Made by a program: the position numbers and the translations under genes
In this document: one piece after another, positions 37,713 through 46,982 of the stretch
How the letters are laid out: the number at the start of each line of letters is the position of its first letter
Numbering within the stretch: the first letter of the stretch is position 1
NCBI RefSeq assembly: GCF_030295325.1
Contig: NZ_AP027059.1
Span: forward strand, 1,054,001-1,118,000
DNA: 64,000 nucleotides
Source: Haliovirga abyssi
Lineage (GTDB): Bacteria; Fusobacteriota; Fusobacteriia; Fusobacteriales; Haliovirgaceae
Reading direction: 5' to 3'
The notes under the pieces: model-generated
Databases searched by the model: none
What the model was told of the DNA's origin: nothing
The model's input: only the letters and a program-made list of their open reading frames with translations

Positions 37713-37718
37713 ACTGAG

Positions 37719-37749
37719 AAAAGCAAGATATAATTATCTTGCTTTTTCT
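37719..37749 (+). terminator. Terminator or attenuator between rpmF and plsX
   Basis: Perfect 12-bp stem (AAAAGCAAGATA with complement at 37735-37746), TAAT loop and T-rich 3' side. It ends about 20 bp before the plsX ATG, so it could reduce read-through from rpmF into lipid genes. Confidence 0.85.
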
Positions 37750-37768
37750 TTATAGTATAGGAGGAATT

Positions 37769-38761
37769 ATGATAGTAGCATTAGATGCAATGGGTGGAGA
37801 TTTTGCTCCAGTAGAAACAGTAAAGGGAGCTGTTTTAGCATTGGATGAAATAAAATCTTTAGAAATAATCCTAGTTGGAGATGAAAAATTAATAAAAGAA
37901 GAATTAAAAAAATATAGCTATGATAAAAAGAGAATAAAAATAGAGCATACAACTGAATTTATAAAAATGAAAGAAGAAAGTTCACCAGCTATGGCTGTAA
38001 GGAAAAAGAAAAAGGCTTCGATGAATATTTCTTTAGAACTTGTAAAAGAAGGAAAAGCTAATGCAAGCGTTTCTGCTGGTAATACAGGAGCTTTAATGAG
38101 TGCAAGTTTATTAAAATTAAAGCGTATAAAAGGAGTATTAAGACCTGCTATAACAACAATTATGCCATCTAAAAGAGGGAATATAGTTCTTATGGATGTA
38201 GGTGCAAATGCTAATTGTAAACCAGAATATTTAGAACAATTTGCTATTATGGGATCATATTATGCAAAACTGTTTCTTAAAAAAGATAATCCTAAAATTG
38301 GTTTGATTAATATAGGAGAAGAAACAGGAAAAGGAAATGAATTAGCAGTAGCTTCATATGAACTTTTAGAAAAAAATAAAAAAATAAATTTTGTTGGAAA
38401 TATAGAGCCTAGAGATATAGTAGACACTGATATAGATGTGGCTGTTACAGATGGATTTACTGGAAATGTAATATTAAAAACAGCAGAAGGTGTAGGAAGT
38501 TTTATAACAGGAATATTAAAAGATGAAATAAAAAAATCTTTTATGGCAAAATTAGGTGCAATATTTTTAAAAAATGTATTTAAAACATTAAAATCTAAAA
38601 TGGATTCTTCAGAATATGGAGGAGCTATTTTTCTTGGAGTAGATGGTATTTCAATAAAAGCTCATGGGAATTCAAATTCAACAGCAATAAAAAATGCGAT
38701 TAAAGTTGCTAATTTTTTTGCAGAAGCTAATTTTATTGAAAACTTAAAAGAAAATTTTTAA
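37769..38761 (+). CDS. plsX: Phosphate acyltransferase PlsX
   Basis: Makes acyl-phosphate from acyl-ACP, the donor for PlsY at the membrane. Visible: IVALDAMGGDFAP at the N-terminus, ASVSAGNTGALM, the DVGANANCKPEYLEQFA segment, GEETGKGNE and TDGFTGNV. The ATG at 37769 behind AGGAGG gives 330 residues, the usual size. It opens the fatty acid cluster plsX-fabH-fabK-fabD-fabG-acpP. Confidence 0.95.
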   Translation: MIVALDAMGGDFAPVETVKGAVLALDEIKSLEIILVGDEKLIKEELKKYSYDKKRIKIEHTTEFIKMKEESSPAMAVRKKKKASMNISLELVKEGKANASVSAGNTGALMSASLLKLKRIKGVLRPAITTIMPSKRGNIVLMDVGANANCKPEYLEQFAIMGSYYAKLFLKKDNPKIGLINIGEETGKGNELAVASYELLEKNKKINFVGNIEPRDIVDTDIDVAVTDGFTGNVILKTAEGVGSFITGILKDEIKKSFMAKLGAIFLKNVFKTLKSKMDSSEYGGAIFLGVDGISIKAHGNSNSTAIKNAIKVANFFAEANFIENLKENF

Positions 38762-38794
38762 GAATAATAATTTTTATAAACTGGAGGATATAAT

Positions 38795-39790
38795 ATGAAA
38801 AAGTTAAAAAGTGTAGGGATAGTTGGCTTAGGTTCTTATCTACCTGAAAAAGTTTTAACAAATAAAGATTTAGAAAAAATAGTAGATACTACTGATGAGT
38901 GGATAAAAAGCCGTACTGGAATAGAAGAAAGAAGAATTGCAGCTAAAGAAGAAGCTACTTCTGATTTAGCTATAAAAGCTGCTAAAAAAGCATTAGAGGA
39001 TGCAAATGTATCTCCTGAAGAGATTGATTTGGTTATAGTCTCAACTATAACACCTGATTTTGCATTTCCAGCAACAGCAGCTATAGTACAAGATAAAATA
39101 GGAGCATCAAATGCTGCAGCATTTGATTTGGAAGCAGCGTGTACAGGATTTGTTTATGGATTAGCAGTAGGTGGGAATTTTATTGCTACAGGTATGTATA
39201 AAAAAGTATTAGTTATAGGCTCAGAAGCTCTTTCTAGAATTATGGATTGGGAAGATAGAAATACATGTGTACTATTTGGAGATGGAGCATCAGCAGCAGT
39301 ACTTGGAGAAGTAGAAGATGGATATGGATTATTATCTTATGATTTAGGAGCTGATGGAAGTGGTGGACATACATTGGATCAACCAGGCGGTGGATCTAGA
39401 AATCCAGCAAGTGATGAAACTGTAAATAAAAAAATGCATTATTTGAGAATGAAAGGAAAAGAAGTTTTTAAATTTGCTGTTACTGCTTTACCTAAGACTA
39501 CATTAAAAACATTAGAAAATCTTAATATGACTCCAGATGATGTTGATTTATATGTCCCACATCAAGCAAATGTAAGAATAATAGAAGCGGCAGCAAAAAA
39601 ATTAAAACAACCTGTTTCTAAATTTCATATGAATATGAATAAATTTGGGAATACTTCATCTGCATCTATAGGAATAGCTTTAGATGAATTGTATAAAAAT
39701 GATAAGTTAAAAAAAGGCGATAACATAGTATTAGTAGGTTTTGGAGCAGGTTTAACATATGGTTCTTGTTTAATTAAATGGTCAAAATAG
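38795..39790 (+). CDS. fabH: 3-oxoacyl-ACP synthase III
   Basis: Initiating condensing enzyme of fatty acid synthesis. Active site residues are visible: Cys near 115 in AACTGF, His in VPHQANVRI and Asn in GNTSSAS. The N-terminus [16 protein letters not shown] and SRTGIEERR are typical. 331 residues. GGAGG precedes the ATG. The next gene, a FabK, is 25 bp downstream. Confidence 0.96.
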   Translation: MKKLKSVGIVGLGSYLPEKVLTNKDLEKIVDTTDEWIKSRTGIEERRIAAKEEATSDLAIKAAKKALEDANVSPEEIDLVIVSTITPDFAFPATAAIVQDKIGASNAAAFDLEAACTGFVYGLAVGGNFIATGMYKKVLVIGSEALSRIMDWEDRNTCVLFGDGASAAVLGEVEDGYGLLSYDLGADGSGGHTLDQPGGGSRNPASDETVNKKMHYLRMKGKEVFKFAVTALPKTTLKTLENLNMTPDDVDLYVPHQANVRIIEAAAKKLKQPVSKFHMNMNKFGNTSSASIGIALDELYKNDKLKKGDNIVLVGFGAGLTYGSCLIKWSK

Positions 39791-39815
39791 TAATTCTAAA
39801 AGTAGGAGGACAAAA

Positions 39816-40760
39816 ATGATAAAAACTGAAATTTGTGATTTATTAAAAATAAAATATCCAATATTTCAAGGAGCAATGGCATGGATAGCTGAAGGTAATT
39901 TAGCAGGACATGTTTCAAAAGCTGGAGGACTTGGAATTATTGCAGGTGGTGGAATGCCATCAGAATTGTTAAGAGAAGAGATAAGAAAAGTTAGAAAAAT
40001 TACAGACAATCCATTTGCAGTAAATTTAATGTTGATGATGGATAATGTAGAAAAACAGATAGAAGTTTGTATAGAGGAAAAAGTTCCTGTTGTTACAACT
40101 GGAGCTGGAAATCCTGGAGCATTTATAAAAAAATTAAAAAAAGCTAAAATAAAAGTTATACCAATTGTTCCATCAGTTGCATTAGCTAAAAGAATGGAAA
40201 AATCTGGTGCAGATGCAATAATAGTAGAAGGGGTAGAAGCAGGAGGTCATGTTGGAGAATTAACAACAATGGCTTTATTACCTCAAATAACAGCAGCAGT
40301 GGATATTCCTGTTATTGGAGCAGGAGGAATAGCTACAGGGAAACAATTTGTAGCAGCATTAGCATTAGGAGCTAAAGGTGTACAAGTTGGGACAAGATTT
40401 TTAATTGCTGAAGAATGTACTGTTCATGAAAATTATAAAAAAGCAATATTAAAAGCTAAAGATAGGAGTACTGTTGTTACTGGAAGAAAAACAGGACATC
40501 CAGTTCGAATTATTAATAATAAACTTGCAAAAGAGTTTATTAAACTTGAAGAATCAGGTGCTTCAAATGAAGAATTGGAAAAAATGGGAGCAGGAAGATT
40601 AAGAGCAGCAGCAAAAGATGGAGATATTAATTTTGGAAGTGTTATGTCAGGACAAGTTGCAGCAATGGTTAATAAAGAGGAAACTTGCGAAGATATAATA
40701 TTAGACTTAATTAATTCTGCAGAAAATGAACTAAACAATTTGAAAAACTTATATCTTTAA
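39816..40760 (+). CDS. fabK: Enoyl-ACP reductase II (FabK), first copy
   Basis: FMN-dependent TIM-barrel enoyl-ACP reductase that closes each elongation cycle; it replaces FabI in many Gram-positives and anaerobes. The N-terminal [12 protein letters not shown], the [12 protein letters not shown] segment with the catalytic His, and [12 protein letters not shown] with GTRF (FMN phosphate binding) match streptococcal FabK. 314 residues. Its place in the block fabH-fabK-fabD-fabG supports the role over nitronate monooxygenase. No FabI is in the window. Confidence 0.9.
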   Translation: MIKTEICDLLKIKYPIFQGAMAWIAEGNLAGHVSKAGGLGIIAGGGMPSELLREEIRKVRKITDNPFAVNLMLMMDNVEKQIEVCIEEKVPVVTTGAGNPGAFIKKLKKAKIKVIPIVPSVALAKRMEKSGADAIIVEGVEAGGHVGELTTMALLPQITAAVDIPVIGAGGIATGKQFVAALALGAKGVQVGTRFLIAEECTVHENYKKAILKAKDRSTVVTGRKTGHPVRIINNKLAKEFIKLEESGASNEELEKMGAGRLRAAAKDGDINFGSVMSGQVAAMVNKEETCEDIILDLINSAENELNNLKNLYL

Positions 40761-40767
40761 AATAATC

Positions 40768-40799
40768 AAAGAATGTTTAAAAAATAATTTTCTTATATT
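40768..40799. repeat. 36-nt dispersed element, inverted copy before fabD
   Basis: The reverse complement matches copies A and B at 30 of 32 positions. It lies in the 129-bp gap between fabK and fabD. Confidence 0.6.
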
Positions 40800-40889
40800 T
40801 TGTTATAAAAACGCTAAAATCGTGCGTATTTTAAAACAAAATGGAAATGTTATTTTTAAGCCGTTCATAATTTATAATTGGAGGTAAAA

Positions 40890-41801
40890 ATGTCAAAAGT
40901 TGCATTTGTTTTTCCAGGACAAGGAGCTCAATATGTTGGAATGGGAAAAGAATTATATGAAAATAGTAATAAAGCAAAAGAGATATTTGATAATATATTT
41001 AGTGATTTAGAAATAAACTTGGAAAATATTATGTTTGATGGTCCAGAAGAAAAGCTGAAAGAAACAAAATATACTCAACCAGCAATAGTGGCGTTTAGTT
41101 CTGTTTTAACAGAATTATTAAAAGAAAAAAATATAAAAGCGGATTACGTTGCAGGACATAGCTTAGGAGAATATAGTGCACTTAATGCAGCAGAAGTACT
41201 TTCTATAGAAGATACTGTTAAATTAGCAGAATTAAGAGGAAGTATAATGAATGATATTACAGAAAATATAAATGGAACAATGGCAGCTATATTAGGAGTT
41301 CCTGCAGAAAAAATTATAGAAATTTGTAATGGAATTTCAGAAGTGGTTGAAGCAGTTAATTTTAATGAACCAAAACAAACTGTAATAGCTGGAACAAAAG
41401 AAGGAATAGAAAAAGCAGTAGAAGAATTAAAAAAAGCTGGAGCCAGAAGAGCGGTAATTCTAGATGTATCAGGTCCATTTCACTCATCATTAATGAAGCC
41501 AGCAGGAGAAAAATTAAAAGAAAATTTAGAAAATTTTAATTTTGAAAATGCAGAAATAAAAATAGTTGCAAACACTACAGGAAAAATTATAGATAGTGTA
41601 AAAGATATAAAAATAGAACTGTACAATCAAACATTTGGACCTGTAAAATGGGTTGATATAGTTAACGTATTAAAAGAAGAAGGGGTTACAAAAATTTATG
41701 AAATAGGTCCTGGAAAAGTATTAAAAGGATTAATCAGAAAAATTGACAGAGGATTAGAAGTGATAAATATAGAGAAGATAGAAGATATAGAAAAACTTTA
41801 A
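40890..41801 (+). CDS. fabD: Malonyl-CoA:ACP transacylase
   Basis: Loads malonyl groups on ACP. FPGQGAQYVGMG opens the protein; the nucleophile Ser91 lies in AGHSLGEYSA, and the second-site His in GPFHSSLM. 303 residues with the ATG behind GGAGG at 40890; an in-frame codon 12 bases earlier has no suitable site. Part of the fatty acid cluster. Confidence 0.95.
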   Translation: MSKVAFVFPGQGAQYVGMGKELYENSNKAKEIFDNIFSDLEINLENIMFDGPEEKLKETKYTQPAIVAFSSVLTELLKEKNIKADYVAGHSLGEYSALNAAEVLSIEDTVKLAELRGSIMNDITENINGTMAAILGVPAEKIIEICNGISEVVEAVNFNEPKQTVIAGTKEGIEKAVEELKKAGARRAVILDVSGPFHSSLMKPAGEKLKENLENFNFENAEIKIVANTTGKIIDSVKDIKIELYNQTFGPVKWVDIVNVLKEEGVTKIYEIGPGKVLKGLIRKIDRGLEVINIEKIEDIEKL

Positions 41802-41829
41802 AATATATTAAAGATATTAGGAGGTTATT

Positions 41830-42573
41830 ATGATAAATTTAAAAGATCAAATAGCAGTAGTAACAGGTTCTGCAAGAGGTATAGGAAGAGCAATGGCAGA
41901 AAAATTTGCAGAAGCAGGAGCAAAAGTAGTAATTACGGATATACTAGAAGATGGAGAAAAAACAGCACAAGAAATAGCTGAAAAATATGGTGTTGAAACA
42001 AAATTTATAGTATCAAATGTTACTGATTATGAAAGTGCAAAAAATTTGGTAAAAACTACATTAGAGGTTTTTGGTAAAATAGATATTTTTGTAAATAATG
42101 CTGGGATAACAAGAGATGGATTATTCTTAAGAATGAAAGAAGATGATTTTGATAGAGTTATATCTGTAAATTTGAAAGGTGTATTTAATTGTACACAAGC
42201 AGTTTTTAAAGCTATGGTAAAGCAAAGAAGTGGTTCTATAATAAATATATCATCTGTAATTGGATTAATAGGGAATGTTGGGCAAACTAATTATGCTGCT
42301 TCAAAAGCAGGGATATTAGGAATAACAAAATCTGTAGCTAGAGAAGGGGCGAGAAGAGGAATAAGAGTCAATGCCATAGCACCTGGATTTATCAAGACAG
42401 ACATGACTCATATATTAAAAGAAGAAGTTCAAAAACAAATATTATCTCAAATTCCAATGGGGGAAATGGGGACTCCAGAAGATATTGCTAATACAGCGTT
42501 ATTCCTTGCATCTGATTTGTCAAAATACATAACAGGACAAGTAATTACAATTGATGGTGGAATGGTAATGTAG
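41830..42573 (+). CDS. fabG: 3-oxoacyl-ACP reductase FabG
   Basis: NADPH-dependent short-chain dehydrogenase that reduces beta-ketoacyl-ACP. TGSARGIGRAM is the cofactor motif, NNAG follows, and the catalytic Ser-Tyr-Lys set appears as INISSVIG and YAASKAG. 247 residues, ending in ITIDGGMVM as FabG proteins do. AGGAGG stands before the ATG. Confidence 0.96.
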   Translation: MINLKDQIAVVTGSARGIGRAMAEKFAEAGAKVVITDILEDGEKTAQEIAEKYGVETKFIVSNVTDYESAKNLVKTTLEVFGKIDIFVNNAGITRDGLFLRMKEDDFDRVISVNLKGVFNCTQAVFKAMVKQRSGSIINISSVIGLIGNVGQTNYAASKAGILGITKSVAREGARRGIRVNAIAPGFIKTDMTHILKEEVQKQILSQIPMGEMGTPEDIANTALFLASDLSKYITGQVITIDGGMVM

Positions 42574-42639
42574 GTAAAATAAAACTTGAAAAAACAAGAA
42601 AAATTTGTTATAGTTAATTTGAGAGGAGGTGAATTATTA

Positions 42640-42873
42640 ATGGCAGAATTATTTGAAAAAGTTAAAGAAGTTATAATTGAACAATTAGGCGTAGATGGAG
42701 AATCAGTTGTAGCTGAAGCATCTTTCGTAGATGATTTAGGAGCAGATTCTTTAGATACAGTTGAATTAATTATGGCATTTGAAGAAGAATTTGGTGTAGA
42801 GATTCCTGATGAAGAGGCTGAGAAAATTAAAACAGTTCAAAACGTTTTAGATTATATTAAAGCTAACGCATAA
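42640..42873 (+). CDS. acpP: Acyl carrier protein
   Basis: A 77-residue acidic four-helix carrier. Ser37 in [10 protein letters not shown] receives the phosphopantetheine arm. The ATG at 42640 is chosen because GAGGAGGTG lies 9 bases upstream, and the encoded protein then has the standard length. The gap to fabG holds only this ribosome site and A/T-rich sequence. Confidence 0.97.
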   Translation: MAELFEKVKEVIIEQLGVDGESVVAEASFVDDLGADSLDTVELIMAFEEEFGVEIPDEEAEKIKTVQNVLDYIKANA

Positions 42874-42874
42874 A

Positions 42875-42973
42875 CTATAGGGGTAATAATTACCCCTATA
42901 GCAAATCAATTATATTATATTGCTTATAGTATGATTGATTTGCAAAAAGTGTTTTTTAATACTTTTTGTTTTT
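42875..42973 (+). terminator. Triple hairpin with terminator after acpP
   Basis: Stem 1 (42875-42901) has perfect 12-bp arms CTATAGGGGTAA with a 3-base loop. Stem 2 pairs GCAAATCAAT (42901-42910) with 42934-42943. Stem 3 pairs CAAAAAGT (42943-42950) with ACTTTTTG (42961-42968) and runs into T5. Stem 3 is a rho-independent terminator; the others may protect the abundant acpP message. Confidence 0.8.
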
Positions 42974-43015
42974 GAATCGAAGCTTTTAATATATTAAGGA
43001 GAGGTGAAATAAAAA

Positions 43016-43957
43016 ATGAATTTTCCAAAATTAAAAATAGGCAATCTAACACCTAAATTTCCTATTATACAAGGTGGAATGGCTATAAGAGTATCTATGG
43101 CTAAATTAGCAGCAGCAGTTGCTAATGAAGGTGGAGTAGGAGTTATTGCAGGTACAGGATTAAAATTAGAAGAATTAGCCAATGAAATAAAAAAAGCTAA
43201 GGAGATGACTAAAGGAATTATTGGTGTAAATATAATGTTTGCAGCAACTGATTTTGTAGAATTAGTAAAAACATCTATAGAAAGTGGAATTGATTTAATA
43301 ATTTCAGGTGCTGGCTTTTCAAGAGATGTATTTGCAATGGCAAAAGAAGCTAAAATCCCATTTTTACCAATAGTATCATCTGTAAAATTGGCTAAAATAT
43401 CAGAAAGATTAGGGGCTAGTGCAATAATAGTTGAAGGTGGTAATGCAGGAGGACATCTTGGAACAGATAAAGATAGTTGGGATATTGTAAAAGATATAAA
43501 AGAAGCAGTAAAAATTCCAGTTATTGGAGCAGGAGGAGTTGTAACTCCAGAAGATGCACAAAGAATGTTTGATTTAGGATTAGATGGAGTACAAATGGGA
43601 ACTAGATTTGTAGCAAGTAAAGAAGTAGAAATATCAGATGTATTTAAAGAATTATATATAAAATCTAAAAAAGAAGATGTTGTTGAGATAATGAGTTCTG
43701 CAGGATTACCTGCGAATGCAATAAAGACAAAATTTACAAATTTAGTATTAGCAGGAAAAGCTCCAAAACCAGAAAACTGTACAAATTGTTTAAAGCATTG
43801 TAGTAGAAAATTTTGTATAAAAGATGCTTTGAATAGAGGTCATGATGGAGATTTAGAAAGAGGGGTATTTTTTACTGGAAAAGATGTTTGGAAAATACAT
43901 GATATACTTTCGGTAAAAGAAATATTCCAACAATTTATAAATTATAAGGCACAATAA
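43016..43957 (+). CDS. FabK/nitronate monooxygenase-like flavoprotein, second copy
   Basis: A 313-residue FMN TIM-barrel protein, paralogous to the fabK at 39.8 kb but distinct. It has FPIIQGGMAIRVSMA, EGGNAGGHLG and IGAGGVVTPEDA with GTRF. The C-terminal region has CTNCLKHCSRKFC, a four-Cys group absent from the first copy, possibly binding zinc or an Fe-S cluster. It lies between acpP and fabF. It may be a second enoyl reductase with other chain preference or a nitronate/2-enoate oxidoreductase. Confidence 0.75.
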   Translation: MNFPKLKIGNLTPKFPIIQGGMAIRVSMAKLAAAVANEGGVGVIAGTGLKLEELANEIKKAKEMTKGIIGVNIMFAATDFVELVKTSIESGIDLIISGAGFSRDVFAMAKEAKIPFLPIVSSVKLAKISERLGASAIIVEGGNAGGHLGTDKDSWDIVKDIKEAVKIPVIGAGGVVTPEDAQRMFDLGLDGVQMGTRFVASKEVEISDVFKELYIKSKKEDVVEIMSSAGLPANAIKTKFTNLVLAGKAPKPENCTNCLKHCSRKFCIKDALNRGHDGDLERGVFFTGKDVWKIHDILSVKEIFQQFINYKAQ

Positions 43958-43988
43958 TAAAATATAACTTTAGAAAGAGGTGGATGAA

Positions 43989-45230
43989 TTGAAAAGAGTA
44001 GTAATAACAGGAATAGGATTAATAACAGCTCTTGGGACAGGAAAAGAAAAAACTTGGACAAATCTTTTAGAAGGTAAAACAGGGATTTCTAATATAAAAT
44101 CATTTGATGCAACTGGATTCGCATCGACTGTAGCAGGAGAAGTAAAAGATTTTGATGCATCAGAATTTATAGAAAAAAAAGAATTGAAAAAATTAGCCAG
44201 ATATACTCAATTTGCAGTAGTTGCTTCGAAAATGGCATTAGAAGATGCAAAATTAGAAATAACTGAAGAAAATGCAGAAAATATAGGAGTAATAGTTAGT
44301 TCTGGTATTGGTGGAATTGAAATAATGGAAAAACAATATTCTATATTGGAAAAAAGAGGACCTAGAAAATTATCTCCATTTACAATACCTGCCATGATCG
44401 AAAATATGGCTGCTGGGAATGTTTCTATTTATACAGGAGCAAAAGGACCAAATAAAAGTATTGTAACAGCATGTGCTTCTGGAACTCATTCGGTAGGAGA
44501 TGCTTTTGAAATGATTAAAAGCGGAAGAGTTGAAGCTATGATTGCAGGTGGGACAGAAGCTTGTATCACTCCTCTTGCAGTAGGAGGATTTTGTGCATTA
44601 AAAGCTTTATCTACTAAATATAATGAAACTCCTGAAAAATCTTCTAGACCATTTAACGTAGATAGAGATGGTTTTGTAATGGGAGAAGGAGCAGGAATAT
44701 TAATTTTAGAAGAGTTAGAATCAGCAAAAAAAAGAGGAGCAAAAATATATGCTGAAATAGTAGGATATGGAGAAACAGGAGATGCATATCATATGACATC
44801 ACCAGCACCAGGAGGAACAGGTGCAGCAAGAGCTTTTAAAATGGCATTAAAAGAAGGAAATATCAAACTAGAAGATGTGGATTATATTAATGCTCACGGG
44901 ACTTCAACTGCAGCAAATGATAGATTAGAAACAGCTGCAATTAAATCAGTATTTGGGGAACAAGCATATAAATTAGCTGTTAGTTCTACAAAAGGAGCTA
45001 CAGGACATGCTTTAGGTGGAGCAGGAGGGGTAGAAGCTGCATTTTTAGCTTTGGCTGTATCAGAAGGTATAATGCCTCCAACAATAAATTATGAAAACCC
45101 AGATCCTGAATGTGATTTAGATTATATACCAAATAAAGCAGAAAAAAGAGATATAAAAGTAGCTATGTCAAGTTCTCTTGGATTTGGTGGGCATAATGCT
45201 GTAATAGCATTCAAAAAATATTCAAATTAG
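43989..45230 (+). CDS. fabF: 3-oxoacyl-ACP synthase II
   Basis: Elongating condensing enzyme. The catalytic Cys162 is in TACASGTHS, the first His in AHGTSTAAND and the second in GATGHALGGAGG. The TTG at 43989, preceded by GAGGTG at proper distance, gives the standard opening MKRVVITGIG; a GTG at 43980 overlaps that site and is less likely. 413 residues. Confidence 0.94.
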   Translation: MKRVVITGIGLITALGTGKEKTWTNLLEGKTGISNIKSFDATGFASTVAGEVKDFDASEFIEKKELKKLARYTQFAVVASKMALEDAKLEITEENAENIGVIVSSGIGGIEIMEKQYSILEKRGPRKLSPFTIPAMIENMAAGNVSIYTGAKGPNKSIVTACASGTHSVGDAFEMIKSGRVEAMIAGGTEACITPLAVGGFCALKALSTKYNETPEKSSRPFNVDRDGFVMGEGAGILILEELESAKKRGAKIYAEIVGYGETGDAYHMTSPAPGGTGAARAFKMALKEGNIKLEDVDYINAHGTSTAANDRLETAAIKSVFGEQAYKLAVSSTKGATGHALGGAGGVEAAFLALAVSEGIMPPTINYENPDPECDLDYIPNKAEKRDIKVAMSSSLGFGGHNAVIAFKKYSN

Positions 45231-45244
45231 AAGAGGTGATATGG

Positions 45245-45961
45245 TTGTTATCAGATAAAAAAATATGTGAATTCGAAAAAAAAATTAATTATACTTTTTT
45301 AGATAAATCTTTATTAACAAAAGCTTTAATCCATAGATCATATGGAAATGAACATAGAGATTTTAAAAATATAAATAATGAAAAATTGGAATTACTTGGT
45401 GATGCTGTTTTAGATTTAATTATAACGGAATATATATATATAAAGTTTAGTAATGCAACTGAAGGAGAACTCGCTAAATTAAAAGCTATGATTGTTAGTG
45501 AGCCTCTCCTTGCAGAGGTTTCTACTGAAATAGGAATTGGAAGTTATATGTTTTTAAGTAAAGGAGAAGAGCTAACTGGTGGGCGAGAAAGAAATTCTAT
45601 TTTAGGAGATGTTTTTGAAGCCTTATTAGGAGGGATTTACTTAGATTCTGGGTTTGAAAATGCCAAAGAATTTGTTTTAAAATATTTTGTAGATAGAATT
45701 GTTCATATTGATGAAAATCTTGATTTAGTAGATTATAAAACAATATTACAAGAATTTACTCAAAAAGAATATAAAAAGATACCAAAATATATTGTATTAG
45801 AAGAGTTAGGACCAGATCATAATAAACAATTTAAAGTTGGTGTTAAAGTTAAAAATAGTATTGTAGGAGAAGGTTTAGGCAGAAATAAAAAATCAGCAGA
45901 ACAAATGGCTGCAAGAAATGCTTGTGGTAGATTAGAGGTAAAATTGCATGAAACATTATAA
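45245..45961 (+). CDS. rnc: Ribonuclease III
   Basis: Double-strand specific endoribonuclease for rRNA and mRNA processing. The signature NEKLELLGDAVLDL holds the metal-binding residues; a GRERNSILGDVFEALLGGIYLD stretch gives the second acidic site (written GDVFEALLG here). A dsRBD forms the last 70 residues. The likely start is the TTG at 45245 behind GAGGTG; an in-frame GTG at 45236 lies inside that site. The end overlaps the next gene by 14 bp. Confidence 0.93.
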   Translation: MLSDKKICEFEKKINYTFLDKSLLTKALIHRSYGNEHRDFKNINNEKLELLGDAVLDLIITEYIYIKFSNATEGELAKLKAMIVSEPLLAEVSTEIGIGSYMFLSKGEELTGGRERNSILGDVFEALLGGIYLDSGFENAKEFVLKYFVDRIVHIDENLDLVDYKTILQEFTQKEYKKIPKYIVLEELGPDHNKQFKVGVKVKNSIVGEGLGRNKKSAEQMAARNACGRLEVKLHETL

Positions 45962-46982
45962 TATTCCAATTTTTATAGTACATTACGGCTGTCCACATAT
46001 GTGTGTGTTTTGCAATCAACAAAATATAACTGGAGTTATTACTAATATACAGCCTAATGAAATAAGAGCTATTATAGAGGAAACTTTAAAAACTTTACCT
46101 AAAAATTCTGAAAAAGAGATAGCATTTTTTGGTGGTACTTTCACTGGACTACCTATAAAATTACAAACTGAATTTTTAGAAGTGGCAAATGAATATATAA
46201 AAAAAGGGTTAGTCAATGGGATTAGAATGTCAACTAGACCAGATTATATTAATAGAGAAATTTTAGATAATTTATCAAAATATAATGTTACTACAATTGA
46301 ATTAGGAGTTCAATCGTTTAATACTGAAGTTTTAAAGCTATCTGAAAGAGGTCATTCAAGAGAAGATGTCTTTAATGCTTCAGAATTAATTAAAGAATAT
46401 GGAATAACATTAGGATTGCAAATAATGCCAGGATTACCAGGCTCTACAATTGAAAGCGATATTGCTGGAATAGAAGATATTTTAAAAATAATGCCTTCAT
46501 TAATTAGAATTTATCCTACATTAGTACTTGAAAATACAAAATTAAATTCAATGTATAAAAATGAAGAGTATCAACCCTTATCAATAAGTGATGCTGTAAA
46601 AATAACATTACCTATGATAATTAAATTAGAATTAAATGGAATTAAAATTATACGTGTAGGGTTACAACCAGCAGATGATTTAAGAAAAGAAGGAGTAATT
46701 ACAGCTGGACCATTCCACTCATCCTTTAGAGAAGTTGTGGAAAGCGAAATTTATTACGAATTTTTAAATATAATATTAAAAAAAGAAAAAGAATTAAATG
46801 TTATAACTAATCAAAGTAATATTTCTAGAATAGTTGGAATGAATAAAGTTAATTTAAAAAAATTTAATGGGAAATTAAATTTTAATATTGATAATTCATT
46901 AGAAAAAGAGCTTATTTTAGTAAATAAAAAATCCTATAAAAGAAAAAATATACTAATGGCTTTGGAGATGAATAATATATGA
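45948..46982 (+). CDS. Elp3-like radical SAM protein without acetyltransferase domain
   Basis: A 344-residue radical SAM enzyme. The [4Fe-4S] cluster motif is CPHMCVFC (CxxxCxxC) near residue 15, followed by FFGGTFTGLP and the RPDYIN segment seen in Elp3-type and HemN-type proteins. A member of this group is often encoded next to rnc in anaerobes. The acetyltransferase half of true Elp3 is missing. Substrate unknown; a tRNA-related role is a family-based guess. It overlaps rnc and, by 4 bp, rng. Confidence 0.8.
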   Translation: MKHYNIPIFIVHYGCPHMCVFCNQQNITGVITNIQPNEIRAIIEETLKTLPKNSEKEIAFFGGTFTGLPIKLQTEFLEVANEYIKKGLVNGIRMSTRPDYINREILDNLSKYNVTTIELGVQSFNTEVLKLSERGHSREDVFNASELIKEYGITLGLQIMPGLPGSTIESDIAGIEDILKIMPSLIRIYPTLVLENTKLNSMYKNEEYQPLSISDAVKITLPMIIKLELNGIKIIRVGLQPADDLRKEGVITAGPFHSSFREVVESEIYYEFLNIILKKEKELNVITNQSNISRIVGMNKVNLKKFNGKLNFNIDNSLEKELILVNKKSYKRKNILMALEMNNI

